Shown here one piece after another: positions 17,755-25,520 of a stretch of 64,000 nt of DNA; within the stretch, counting starts at the first letter, position 1, and every line of letters begins with the position of its first letter. A program made the translations under genes and the position numbers. This DNA is from Metabacillus niabensis (GTDB lineage: Bacteria > Bacillota > Bacilli > Bacillales > Bacillaceae). The stretch lies in assembly GCF_902829255.1 (NCBI RefSeq), contig NZ_CADEPK010000021.1, forward strand, positions 1-64,000, given 5' to 3'. Below the pieces are notes generated by a model, which worked only from the letters and a program-made list of their open reading frames with translations, was not told the DNA's origin and made no database searches.

Positions 17755-17775
17755 TATTTAAAAAAGGGGGCTTCT

Positions 17776-18192
17776 ATGGATCTGTTTACAATGATTTACC
17801 GGTTTAATAAATTGTATGTTTTACGGCTTCAGGAAATTTGTTCGTCCTATGGAGTCACAGCTGTTCAATGGCTTGTTCTGCACCATGTCTACAATCATGA
17901 GGGATGTACGAGCATCGATATTGTCAAGGAATGGTCTGTTGAAAAGCCGACCGTATCTTCTTTAGTACGGAAGCTAAATGAACAAGGCTTATTGCAGTTT
18001 ACAAGTGGTCAAGATAAACGGCAGAAGAATTTGTCTTTGACAGATGAAGGGAAAACCCTTTGCGAAAAGATAACAAAGCAAGTGATCGAACTCCAATTAT
18101 TTGTCGCAGATCCGCTATCAGAGGATAAAGTGAAGGAATGGATGGAAGAGCTAAAAATATTGGAGGAACGTATGAAGGATTATGAAAGATAA
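17776..18192 (+). CDS. MarR-family transcriptional regulator
   Basis: A 138-residue winged-helix regulator with VEKPTVSSLVRKLNEQGLL as recognition helix and GQDKRQKNLSLTDEGK as wing. AAAAAGGGGG precedes the ATG. It overlaps the MFS gene by 11 bases, and a perfect inverted repeat covers its promoter, so it most likely represses its own operon (marR-MFS-dehydrogenase) until a compound is bound. Confidence 0.88.
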   Translation: MDLFTMIYRFNKLYVLRLQEICSSYGVTAVQWLVLHHVYNHEGCTSIDIVKEWSVEKPTVSSLVRKLNEQGLLQFTSGQDKRQKNLSLTDEGKTLCEKITKQVIELQLFVADPLSEDKVKEWMEELKILEERMKDYER

Positions 18193-19360
18193 AATCTGGT
18201 CAAAAAATTTTATAGTCATCTCATTAATTAATTTTTTATCCATTTTAATGTTCTACTTATTAATTGTGACGATTGCAAGCTATGCGATTGAGACCTATCA
18301 TGTTTCAACGAGTATTGCCGGCTTAGTTTCAAGTATTTATGTAATCGGTGCGTTGATCGGGAGGCTTTTAACGGGCCGATTAATCGGGAAATTGGGTCCG
18401 GCAAAAATATTGCGAATAGGTGTTATTTTATTTTTTATTAGCGCGTGTTTTTATTTTATTGAAATTCATATCGGCTTTTTGTTAGTGAATCGGTTTATTC
18501 AAGGCGTATTTGTTGGAATTATTGGAACAGCTGCTGGTACGATTGTCGCGCATATTCTTCCTGCTACTCGTAAAGGGGAAGGGATTGGCTATTATAGCTT
18601 AAGCGTTATTCTAGCAACAGCAATTGGGCCGTTTATTGGGATTTTCTTAATGAAGTTTGAAAATGGCAATGACTATATTTTTGGATTAAATGTCTTGCTT
18701 TCGCTTATCATGATCGGTGCTTTAGCTTTTATTCGTTTAGAGAGAGAGCAGTTTCATGCAAATCAGCAGGAACAAAAGGAAGAGTCGTTTCTTGCAAAGT
18801 TTATGGAGCCTAAATCGATCCCGATTTCGTTTATTGCGTTATTAATGGGGTTTGCTTACTCAGGCGTCATGTCGTTTTTATCTTTTTATGCTGAAGAGGT
18901 CAACTTGGTTGAAGCAGCAAGTGTGTTTTTCATCGTTTATGCACTTGCAACGATTTTTACCCGGCCATTTTGTGGTCGATTAATGGATGCGAAGGGGCCT
19001 AATTTAATCGTTTATCCTTGTTTAGTCATTTTTGCAGCTGGGATGTATTTATTTAGTCAGGCAAGCAGCGGCTGGATGTTATTACTTTCAGCAGCTTTGA
19101 TCGGGCTTGGCTTTGGGAACTTTAATTCGATTGCCCAAACGATTGCTGTGAAGGTAACTGAACCACATCGCTTTGGTTTTGCGACATCGACGTATTATAT
19201 TTTTTATGATCTTGGACTTGGCTTTGGTCCGTACTTATTAGGGTTATTTGTCCCATTTGCAGGATATCGTTCCATCTTTTTATGGATGGTTCCAATCATC
19301 ATTATAAGTATTCCGCTTTATTCCGTTTTACATGGACGAAAAGCGAAATTATATATCTAA
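18182..19360 (+). CDS. MFS transporter, probable drug/metabolite efflux
   Basis: A 392-residue, twelve-helix major facilitator. GRLLTGRLIGKLGPAKILR is the loop 2-3 signature and FTRPFCGRLMDAKGPN its C-terminal counterpart. It is translationally coupled to the upstream MarR gene by an 11-base overlap, which suggests efflux of the compound sensed by that regulator. The substrate cannot be deduced. Confidence 0.87.
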   Translation: MKDKIWSKNFIVISLINFLSILMFYLLIVTIASYAIETYHVSTSIAGLVSSIYVIGALIGRLLTGRLIGKLGPAKILRIGVILFFISACFYFIEIHIGFLLVNRFIQGVFVGIIGTAAGTIVAHILPATRKGEGIGYYSLSVILATAIGPFIGIFLMKFENGNDYIFGLNVLLSLIMIGALAFIRLEREQFHANQQEQKEESFLAKFMEPKSIPISFIALLMGFAYSGVMSFLSFYAEEVNLVEAASVFFIVYALATIFTRPFCGRLMDAKGPNLIVYPCLVIFAAGMYLFSQASSGWMLLLSAALIGLGFGNFNSIAQTIAVKVTEPHRFGFATSTYYIFYDLGLGFGPYLLGLFVPFAGYRSIFLWMVPIIIISIPLYSVLHGRKAKLYI

Positions 19361-19370
19361 GGAGGAAGAA

Positions 19371-20282
19371 ATGATGAATTTTAAACATATTACAATTGCC
19401 GGAAGCGGAGTATTAGGAAGTCAAATTGCTTTTCAAACAGCATTTAAAGGATTTAACGTAACGATTTATGATATTAATGATGCAGCGATTGAGAAGGCGA
19501 AAGAACGAATTGCCAATTTAGAAGCTACATATTTTGATTATTTTAAAGAAGAGCAGGACGCGGTTAAAACAGCGCAATCTCGAATTCAATATGCAACAAA
19601 TTTAGCAGAAGCTGTTGCTGAAGCAGATCTTGTCATTGAAGCAATTCCTGAATTAAAGGAAATTAAAGAAAGCTTTTATACAGAGCTTGGAAAAGTTGCA
19701 CCAGCTCATACGATTTTTGCATCAAATTCTTCTACATTGCTACCAAGTCAATTTGCAGAATTTACTGGTCGTCCTGAGAAATTTTTAGCTCTTCATTTTG
19801 CGAACCGCATTTGGATGAATAATACAGGAGAAGTGATGGAGCATCCGGGAACAAGCCAAGAGGTTGTTAAGGATGTATTACAATTTGCAGCGGCGATTGG
19901 AATGGTCCCACTTCATATTAAAAAAGAGCAGCCAGGCTATATCTTAAATAGTTTATTAGTTCCATTACTTGATGCAGCACAGCTTTTATGGGGAAATGAG
20001 GTTGCGGATCCATATACAATCGATAAAACATGGATGATTGCAACAGGTGCACCAATGGGTCCGTTCGCGATTATGGACGTCGTTGGATTAGAAACAGTAT
20101 ACAATATCGTCAGCACAAAGGCAGCGAAACATCCAAACCCTGAACAAAATGAATTCAAGCAAATTGCTGATCTCGTAAAAAATGAATATATTGATAAAGG
20201 GAAAATGGGAATGCAATCAGGTGAGGGATTCTATCAATATCCTAATCCAGCTTATAATGAGAAGGGATTTTTACAGCCTTAA
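19371..20282 (+). CDS. 3-hydroxyacyl-CoA dehydrogenase
   Basis: NAD-dependent dehydrogenase of the HCDH family, about 304 residues. The N-terminal Rossmann motif is GSGVLGSQIA, ASNSSTLLPSQFA carries the conserved Ser/Asn, LHFANRIWMNN the catalytic His (LHFxNP-like, with Asn-Arg instead of Asn-Pro), and the C-terminal helical domain has GPFAIMDVVGLETV. AAGGAGGA at 19359-19366 sets the start at 19371; a longer in-frame start overlaps the MFS gene. Third gene of the MarR operon. Confidence 0.87.
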   Translation: MMNFKHITIAGSGVLGSQIAFQTAFKGFNVTIYDINDAAIEKAKERIANLEATYFDYFKEEQDAVKTAQSRIQYATNLAEAVAEADLVIEAIPELKEIKESFYTELGKVAPAHTIFASNSSTLLPSQFAEFTGRPEKFLALHFANRIWMNNTGEVMEHPGTSQEVVKDVLQFAAAIGMVPLHIKKEQPGYILNSLLVPLLDAAQLLWGNEVADPYTIDKTWMIATGAPMGPFAIMDVVGLETVYNIVSTKAAKHPNPEQNEFKQIADLVKNEYIDKGKMGMQSGEGFYQYPNPAYNEKGFLQP

Positions 20283-20318
20283 GCTTTATTGTAAGGAAAC
20301 TAGTGAAATAAATAATGG

Positions 20319-20351
20319 GAGCCTTTCGTTTATTTGGAAGGCTCTTTGTTT
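20319..20351 (+). terminator. Terminator of the marR-MFS-dehydrogenase operon
   Basis: GAGCCTT at 20319-20325 pairs with AAGGCTC at 20338-20344, followed by TTTGTTTT. Confidence 0.75.
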
Positions 20352-20375
20352 TGCTCCTTTAACATATTAACGCAA

Positions 20376-20406
20376 TGGGGGACTGTCCCCAAAAAATTGT
20401 CCCCTA
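20376..20406. repeat. GGGGACTGTCCCC element, half copy
   Basis: GGGGGACTGTCCCC at 20377-20390 is followed by A-rich sequence and a second TTGTCCCC. It shares its core with the two full inverted repeats at 23794 and 24012. Confidence 0.65.
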
Positions 20407-20569
20407 AAAAATAGATTGACGGAACATCTATTTCCATAATAGAATAAAGGAAATTTTAACAAAATTTACCTTCGCGAAAACGTTTGTTTATCTGCCTCTT
20501 AGATTACTGCCTATTGTCTTAAAGTGACAATAGGCATTTATTTTCTGAAATTTGTAAGGGGGAAGGGTT

Positions 20570-21139
20570 ATGGGAAAGGTTTTTACGTCTATCCAAGCAA
20601 ACCATGAGGAGTTTATTCGTAAGCAGCGGATTTTTTTCGTTGGTTCTGCACCGTTATTAGAGGATGGTCATGTTAATATTTCGCCTAAAGGTCATGATGT
20701 TCTTAGGATTTTGTCGGCAAATGAGGTTGCTTATTTAGATTTAACAGGGAGCGGCAATGAAACAAGTGCACATCTCATTGATAATGGGAGAATTACTTTT
20801 ATGTTTCTTGCATTTGAGGGTCCACCATTGATTTTACGCTTATATGGTAAAGGCGAGGTTATCTTACCAGATACACCAAGGTGGGAGGAGCTCATCCCCC
20901 ATTTCAACCTTCTTCCTGGGGCACGGCAAATTATTTATGCAAAAATCGATACTGTCAAAACGTCCTGTGGATTTAGCGTCCCATTTTATACCTACAATGG
21001 TGAACGCGATACGCTGCAGCAATGGGCTTTAAATAAAAGCGACGAACAATTAGAAGAGTATCATAAAAAGAAAAATTCAATCAGCATGGATGGAATTGTC
21101 ACACCTATTGGCGAACAGTTTGTAAACGCAAAAAGTTAA
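20570..21139 (+). CDS. Pyridoxamine 5'-phosphate oxidase-like flavin-binding protein
   Basis: A 189-residue split-barrel protein. FFVGSAPLLEDGHVNISPKG is the characteristic N-terminal strand region of the PNPOx-like FMN/F420-binding families, and GNETSAHLIDNGRITFMF and LRLYGKGEV continue the barrel. The function is unknown; it is not PdxH itself. GTAAGGGGGAAGG precedes the ATG. Confidence 0.8.
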   Translation: MGKVFTSIQANHEEFIRKQRIFFVGSAPLLEDGHVNISPKGHDVLRILSANEVAYLDLTGSGNETSAHLIDNGRITFMFLAFEGPPLILRLYGKGEVILPDTPRWEELIPHFNLLPGARQIIYAKIDTVKTSCGFSVPFYTYNGERDTLQQWALNKSDEQLEEYHKKKNSISMDGIVTPIGEQFVNAKS

Positions 21140-21171
21140 GTACACAAATTAGTAGATAAGGAAGTATACCT

Positions 21172-21576
21172 ATGAAACTACATTTACTTACTAGCATTCG
21201 AACGAATAATTTTACTGATGATGAAATGATGGCGAAAATCAAGACGATGTGGGAGGAAGCTTCTAGCAAACTAGAAAATAATGAAGAGTGTGTTTATGGA
21301 GTTTATTATGATTATGAAAATAATTATAAAGGAGATTACTCATTAAGTGTTGCCGTTGAAAGAGATGGCAATCATGGAGCAGCCTCCATTGAAATACCGG
21401 ATAACAAGAAATATGAGGTCTTTAAAGTCGATATGAATGATGAACAAGGCATCTTAAAAGCATGGAGTACTATCTGGAAGCAAGAAGAGACAGGTGTATT
21501 AAAGAGAGATTACTCTTATGACTTTGAAAAGTATTATCCTAATGGTGAAATTGAGATTTATATTGCAGTAAAGTGA
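21172..21576 (+). CDS. GyrI-like / AraC effector-binding domain protein
   Basis: A 134-residue stand-alone small-molecule-binding domain. The closing segment RDYSYDFEKYYPNGEIEIYIAVK resembles the end of GyrI-like (SOUL-type) domains, and there is no DNA-binding part. Relatives bind or hydrolyse hydrophobic or cationic compounds. AAGGAAG precedes the ATG, 32 bases after the flavin-binding gene, so they may be co-transcribed. Confidence 0.7.
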   Translation: MKLHLLTSIRTNNFTDDEMMAKIKTMWEEASSKLENNEECVYGVYYDYENNYKGDYSLSVAVERDGNHGAASIEIPDNKKYEVFKVDMNDEQGILKAWSTIWKQEETGVLKRDYSYDFEKYYPNGEIEIYIAVK

Positions 21577-21612
21577 GAAGAAATGAACTATATATAAGAG
21601 GTAAAAGGGAAA

Positions 21613-21660
21613 TAAGAATAAGACCAGCTCTTTTAGGGGTGGTTTTCTTTGTGTTTAGCA
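21613..21660 (+). terminator. Duplicated terminator-like element, first copy
   Basis: GAATAAGACCAGCTCTTTTAGGGGTGGTTTTCTTT (read from 21615) has an ACCAGCTC / GGGGTGGT wobble stem and a T-rich tail. The same sequence recurs 146 bases later. Confidence 0.6.
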
Positions 21661-21757
21661 AAAAAAGGAAACTGCTTTGAAATCTAATAGAGAAAATGAA
21701 TTTTGTATAAATAAGGAGAAAAGCTAATTGCATTTATAAAGGAATAGCGGAAAAGAA

Positions 21758-21805
21758 ATACGAATAAGACCAGCTCTTTTGGGGTGGTTTTCTTTATGTT
21801 TGAAA
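21758..21805 (+). repeat. Duplicated terminator-like element, second copy
   Basis: Near-identical to the element at 21613, including the stem and the following TTTTCTTTATGTTTGAAAAAG. The spacing of 146 bases and the extended similarity indicate a local direct duplication. The rest of the gap to 21960 contains no gene that I can support. Confidence 0.6.
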
Positions 21806-21965
21806 AAGAAAGTAAACTACACGTAAAAACCTGATATGTCACAAAAAGCTCCCACTTGTTGAAGTCCATTTTCATCATCCTGAAAAAAGGAGGTCAACAT
21901 TGTGCACCTTTTTAGTCAATATCGTTTATCGTCTTGAAGCTAGATGCCCTTTATAATTGAATTCA

Positions 21966-21979
21966 AGTAAGCGTTTACA
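21966..21979. promoter_or_regulatory. Candidate cre (CcpA) site before the sugar ABC operon
   Basis: AGTAAGCGTTTACA matches the cre consensus TGWNANCGNTNWCA at all but the first base. It is 28 bases before the first permease gene, so carbon-catabolite repression is likely. A LacI-type repressor site is the alternative. Confidence 0.6.
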
Positions 21980-22006
21980 AAATATTCGTCAGGTGGTGGG
22001 AATAAG

Positions 22007-22954
22007 GTGAATACAAGGATAAATTCGAACCAACTGGAAACAAGCTCAGATGTAAATCTTAAACTGAAAACAAAACGTAAGCTATCGATGAAAAAGTTTC
22101 TATCGTATATGGCCTTTGTTGGTCCAGCACTACTATTTTTTATCTTGATTCAAATTATTCCTTTCTTTATGGGAATTTACTATTCCTTTACATCATGGAA
22201 TGGGGTAAGCTCAACGATTGAATGGGTTGGCTTGGACAATTATGTGAAAATATTTACGGGAGACGAGAAATTTTTCAATTCCTTTTTATTTACAACAAAG
22301 TTTATGTTTGCGGCTGTCATTATAAGTAATTTAATTGGTTTTACATTAGCTCTGCTATTAAATGCCGCATTAAAAACGAAAAATATTTTAAGAACCGTCT
22401 TTTTTATTCCAAATGTTATTGGTGGACTATTACTAGGGTTTATATGGCAGTTTATCTTTGTTAAAGGCTTTGCATCAATTGGTAACTTGACGGATATCGG
22501 TTTCTTCAAGCTTCCGTGGCTTGGTGATGAAGCAACTGCATTTTGGGGAATTGTTATCGTTTTTGCATGGCAAATTAGTGGATATATGATGGTCATTTAT
22601 ATTGCTGCCTTACAAGGGGTGGATACGTCTTTATTAGAAGCAGCAAAAATTGATGGAGCTTCTAACTGGTCCGTTTTAACGAAAATCATCGTCCCGCTCA
22701 TTATACCTGCATTTACGATTTGCTTTTTCTTAACGATTTCAATGGCATTTAAAATTTTCGATTTGAATCTTTCGCTGACAGGAGGCGGACCGTTTAATTC
22801 AACGGAATCGGTTGCGATTAATATTTACCAAGAGGCGTTTATGAATAATCGATATGGCTTAGGTACGGCAAAGTCGATTTTATTCTTTTTAATCGTCGCA
22901 GTCTTTACGACCTTCCAAGTGTTGTATACGAAGAAAAAGGAGGTTGAGGCATAA
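22007..22954 (+). CDS. Sugar ABC transporter permease (MalF/UgpA-like)
   Basis: First membrane subunit of a carbohydrate importer. 315 residues, six predicted helices, and the EAA loop reads LLEAAKIDGASNWSVLTKIIVPLI near residues 210-233, which docks the ATPase. GTG start after AGGTGGTGGG. It overlaps the second permease by one base. No ATPase lies in the operon, so it presumably uses a shared one such as MsmX. The sugar is unknown; the YesMN-type pair downstream suggests an oligosaccharide. Confidence 0.92.
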   Translation: MNTRINSNQLETSSDVNLKLKTKRKLSMKKFLSYMAFVGPALLFFILIQIIPFFMGIYYSFTSWNGVSSTIEWVGLDNYVKIFTGDEKFFNSFLFTTKFMFAAVIISNLIGFTLALLLNAALKTKNILRTVFFIPNVIGGLLLGFIWQFIFVKGFASIGNLTDIGFFKLPWLGDEATAFWGIVIVFAWQISGYMMVIYIAALQGVDTSLLEAAKIDGASNWSVLTKIIVPLIIPAFTICFFLTISMAFKIFDLNLSLTGGGPFNSTESVAINIYQEAFMNNRYGLGTAKSILFFLIVAVFTTFQVLYTKKKEVEA

Positions 22955-23781
22955 TGTTAAGAAGGTATACATTTCAAACATTTATATTAGAGATTGTTGC
23001 CATTATCCTCGCTCTGATTTTTCTCGTACCATTTTATTTTGTCTTTATTAATTCAGTAAAAAGCTTTTCAGAGATCTTATTAGATGCAGCTGCGTGGCCA
23101 AAGGAAATTTTATTTAGCAATTACGCGAAGGTATGGGAAATTATTAGCTTTGAGCATGCTTTCTTTAATTCCCTTATTATTACGGTAATAAGCATTGCTG
23201 GAATTGTCGTCATTAGCTCAATGGCTGCGTGGAAAATGGTGCGAACACCAGGAAAGGTAAGCAAATTTCTCTTTGTATTCTTTGTTTCTGCGATGGTCAT
23301 TCCCTTTCAAACCGTGATGATCCCGCTTATGAAGCTTGGGGGCATGATGGGGATTATGAACAGCATTCCGGGAATTGTCATTATGTATTTTGGCTTTGGG
23401 GTTTCTTTATCGCTTTTCCTGTTTCACGGTTTTGTTAAAACAATTCCACAGGAAATTGAAGAATCTGCTAGAGTAGATGGGTGTAGCCAATTCGGAGTTT
23501 TTTGGAGAATTGTCTTCCCGCTATTAAAGCCGATTACCGTAACGGTTATCATTTTAAATACGCTGTGGATTTGGAATGATTACCTGCTTCCATTACTCGT
23601 GCTCCAGGATGCTGAACTGCGGACAATTCCATTAGCGACAAGCTCGTTCTTCGCTCAATATACGAAGCAATGGGATATGGGTCTAGCGGCATTAGTACTA
23701 GGGATTGCACCAATTATCGTTTTCTTTCTGTTCTTGCAAAAGCATATTATTAAAGGTATTGCTGCTGGTTCGATTAAGTGA
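22954..23781 (+). CDS. Sugar ABC transporter permease (MalG/UgpE-like)
   Basis: Second membrane subunit, 275 residues with six helices. EAA loop: EIEESARVDGCSQFGVFWRIVFPLL near residues 168-192. The start is within the stop of the first permease (TAATG). It is followed, before the binding protein gene, by a 324-base gap containing two perfect inverted repeats, an unusual interruption for such an operon. Confidence 0.92.
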   Translation: MLRRYTFQTFILEIVAIILALIFLVPFYFVFINSVKSFSEILLDAAAWPKEILFSNYAKVWEIISFEHAFFNSLIITVISIAGIVVISSMAAWKMVRTPGKVSKFLFVFFVSAMVIPFQTVMIPLMKLGGMMGIMNSIPGIVIMYFGFGVSLSLFLFHGFVKTIPQEIEESARVDGCSQFGVFWRIVFPLLKPITVTVIILNTLWIWNDYLLPLLVLQDAELRTIPLATSSFFAQYTKQWDMGLAALVLGIAPIIVFFLFLQKHIIKGIAAGSIK

Positions 23782-23793
23782 GAGGGAGAGGAG

Positions 23794-23830
23794 GGGGACA
23801 GTCCCCACAATTGTTGTGGGGACTGTCCCC
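23794..23830. repeat. Perfect 17-bp inverted repeat, GGGGACAGTCCCC family
   Basis: GGGGACAGTCCCCACAA at 23794-23810 and its exact reverse complement at 23814-23830 flank TTG. Each arm itself contains the palindrome GGGGAC-AGTCCCC, so alternative folds are possible. It starts 13 bases after the permease stop and is followed by AAAAAG, not T. Confidence 0.85.
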
Positions 23831-24011
23831 AAAAAGACGAATTTCTAGCGCGACAACCTCACTTTTCGCTTAAGAATAGGATGCAATTTGGCAGTTTAGT
23901 ATTAGTAAAAGCACGAATTATCATTGGTTACTCCACTAGCAGTTTATGAAAGGGAAGCAGCCTGTTTAAATGAAGTCATGGCCGTATGTAAAGTGGCTGT
24001 TTTAATTAATG

Positions 24012-24050
24012 GGGGACAGTCCCCACTACCATCGTGGGGACTGTCCCCCA
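24012..24050. repeat. Perfect 16-bp inverted repeat, second full copy
   Basis: GGGGGACAGTCCCCAC at 24012-24027 and its reverse complement at 24035-24050 flank a 7-base loop. It lies about 220 bases after the first copy and 40 bases before the binding-protein ribosome site. Between the copies I see no gene. Confidence 0.85.
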
Positions 24051-24105
24051 AAAAAGGGTCACTTTTATATAAAAGATAGATAACATAACAAGGAGGTCAA
24101 TGGGG

Positions 24106-25410
24106 ATGAAGAAGCTCTTGCTCGTATGTTTATCGATGTTATTTTTGGTAGGGATGATTGTTGGGTGTAGTTCAGGGGGGAAGCTAGAAACAGGTGGGCA
24201 GTCTAATTCTAATTCTGATACGAATACAGATTCTGGTGATAATGGGGATGTTGTGACACTTAATTTATTTCAATTTAAAGTAGAGATTGCTGACCAACTA
24301 CAAGAAATGATTAATGAGTTTGAAAAGGAGCATCCGAATATAAAGGTAAAGCTTGAAAGTGTTGGTGGTGGCGCAGATTACGGTGCAGCGTTAAAGGCGA
24401 AATTTGCATCAGGTGAAGAGCCAGATATCTTTAACAATGGTGGCTTTAAAGAGCTTGAATTGTGGAAGGAGCATTTAGCGGATTTATCAAATGAGCCATG
24501 GGTTGAGCATGTTCTTCCAATTGGGAAGGTTCCGATGACGGGTGAGGATGGAAAGCTATACGGGATGCCTGTAAACCTTGAAGGATATGGCTTCGCCTAT
24601 AACAAGGACTTATTCAAAAAGGCAGGAATTACAGAAACGCCGAAAACACTTAGTGAATTAAAAGAGGCAGCTCAAAAGCTTGAGGATGCAGGAATAAAAG
24701 CATTTTCTGCAGGATATGGGGAATGGTGGGTTATTGGACAGCATTTATTAAACATTCCATTTGCCCAACAGGAAGACCCTTCAGCATTTATTGATGGATT
24801 ATATGATGGTTCAGTGAAATTTGCCGATAATGAGAAGTTTAAGCAATTCAAGGAAGTCATTGATACAGAAATAAAATATGCAACAGGAAATCCGCTCACA
24901 ACCGATTATAATACACAAGTAACACTGTTTGCTTCAGGTGAAACAGCAATGCTTCAACAAGGTAACTGGACAGAAAATATGATTTATGAAGTGAACCCTG
25001 AGATGAATATGGGCTTTATTCCAATCCCGCTTAACGATGATGCAAATCAAGATGTCTTACCAGTCGGTGTACCGAACAACTGGGTATTAAACAAAAACTC
25101 AGAGCATTTAGAGGAAGCGAAAACATTCCTAAACTGGATGGTATCCTCTGAAACAGGAAAACGCTATATTACTGAGGAGTTTGCCTTTATCCCAGCGTTT
25201 GATAATATTGAAGCATCTGGTTTAGGTGACTTAGGTAAAGAGGTATTAGAATATTCAAAAGCTGAAAAGACGATTCCATGGACTTGGTTTACATGGCCAG
25301 ATGGAGCAAACAAGGAATTTGCCGCTGCGATTCAGGAATATGCAGCAGGAAAAATCGATTATGATACATTGCTAGAAAAATTCCAAGCGACTTGGGACAA
25401 TTTAAAGTAA
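24106..25410 (+). CDS. Sugar ABC transporter substrate-binding lipoprotein
   Basis: Extracellular solute-binding protein of family 1, about 434 residues. The signal peptide ends in MIVGC, giving a lipid-anchored Cys near residue 21, followed by a Gly/Ser/Asn/Asp linker and then the two-lobe domain (KFASGEEPDIFNNGG, YGMPVNLEGYGFAYNKDLF, ETAMLQQGNWTENMIYE). AAGGAGGT at 24090-24097 is spaced for the ATG at 24106, not the one at 24100. A perfect terminator follows. Binding specificity cannot be read from sequence. Confidence 0.93.
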   Translation: MKKLLLVCLSMLFLVGMIVGCSSGGKLETGGQSNSNSDTNTDSGDNGDVVTLNLFQFKVEIADQLQEMINEFEKEHPNIKVKLESVGGGADYGAALKAKFASGEEPDIFNNGGFKELELWKEHLADLSNEPWVEHVLPIGKVPMTGEDGKLYGMPVNLEGYGFAYNKDLFKKAGITETPKTLSELKEAAQKLEDAGIKAFSAGYGEWWVIGQHLLNIPFAQQEDPSAFIDGLYDGSVKFADNEKFKQFKEVIDTEIKYATGNPLTTDYNTQVTLFASGETAMLQQGNWTENMIYEVNPEMNMGFIPIPLNDDANQDVLPVGVPNNWVLNKNSEHLEEAKTFLNWMVSSETGKRYITEEFAFIPAFDNIEASGLGDLGKEVLEYSKAEKTIPWTWFTWPDGANKEFAAAIQEYAAGKIDYDTLLEKFQATWDNLK

Positions 25411-25417
25411 AATAGAG

Positions 25418-25451
25418 AAAAAAGCATGCCATGACAGTCGGCATGCTTTTT
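25418..25451 (+). terminator. Terminator after the binding-protein gene
   Basis: AAAAAAGCATGCC at 25418-25430 pairs with GGCATGCTTTTT at 25440-25451. It separates the transporter transcript from the two-component genes. Confidence 0.88.
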
Positions 25452-25520
25452 ATCTATACGAATGTTTTAAAGACAGCATGAATAATCATGATAAATGTCG
25501 GTAAGGAGGTTCTTTTAGGA

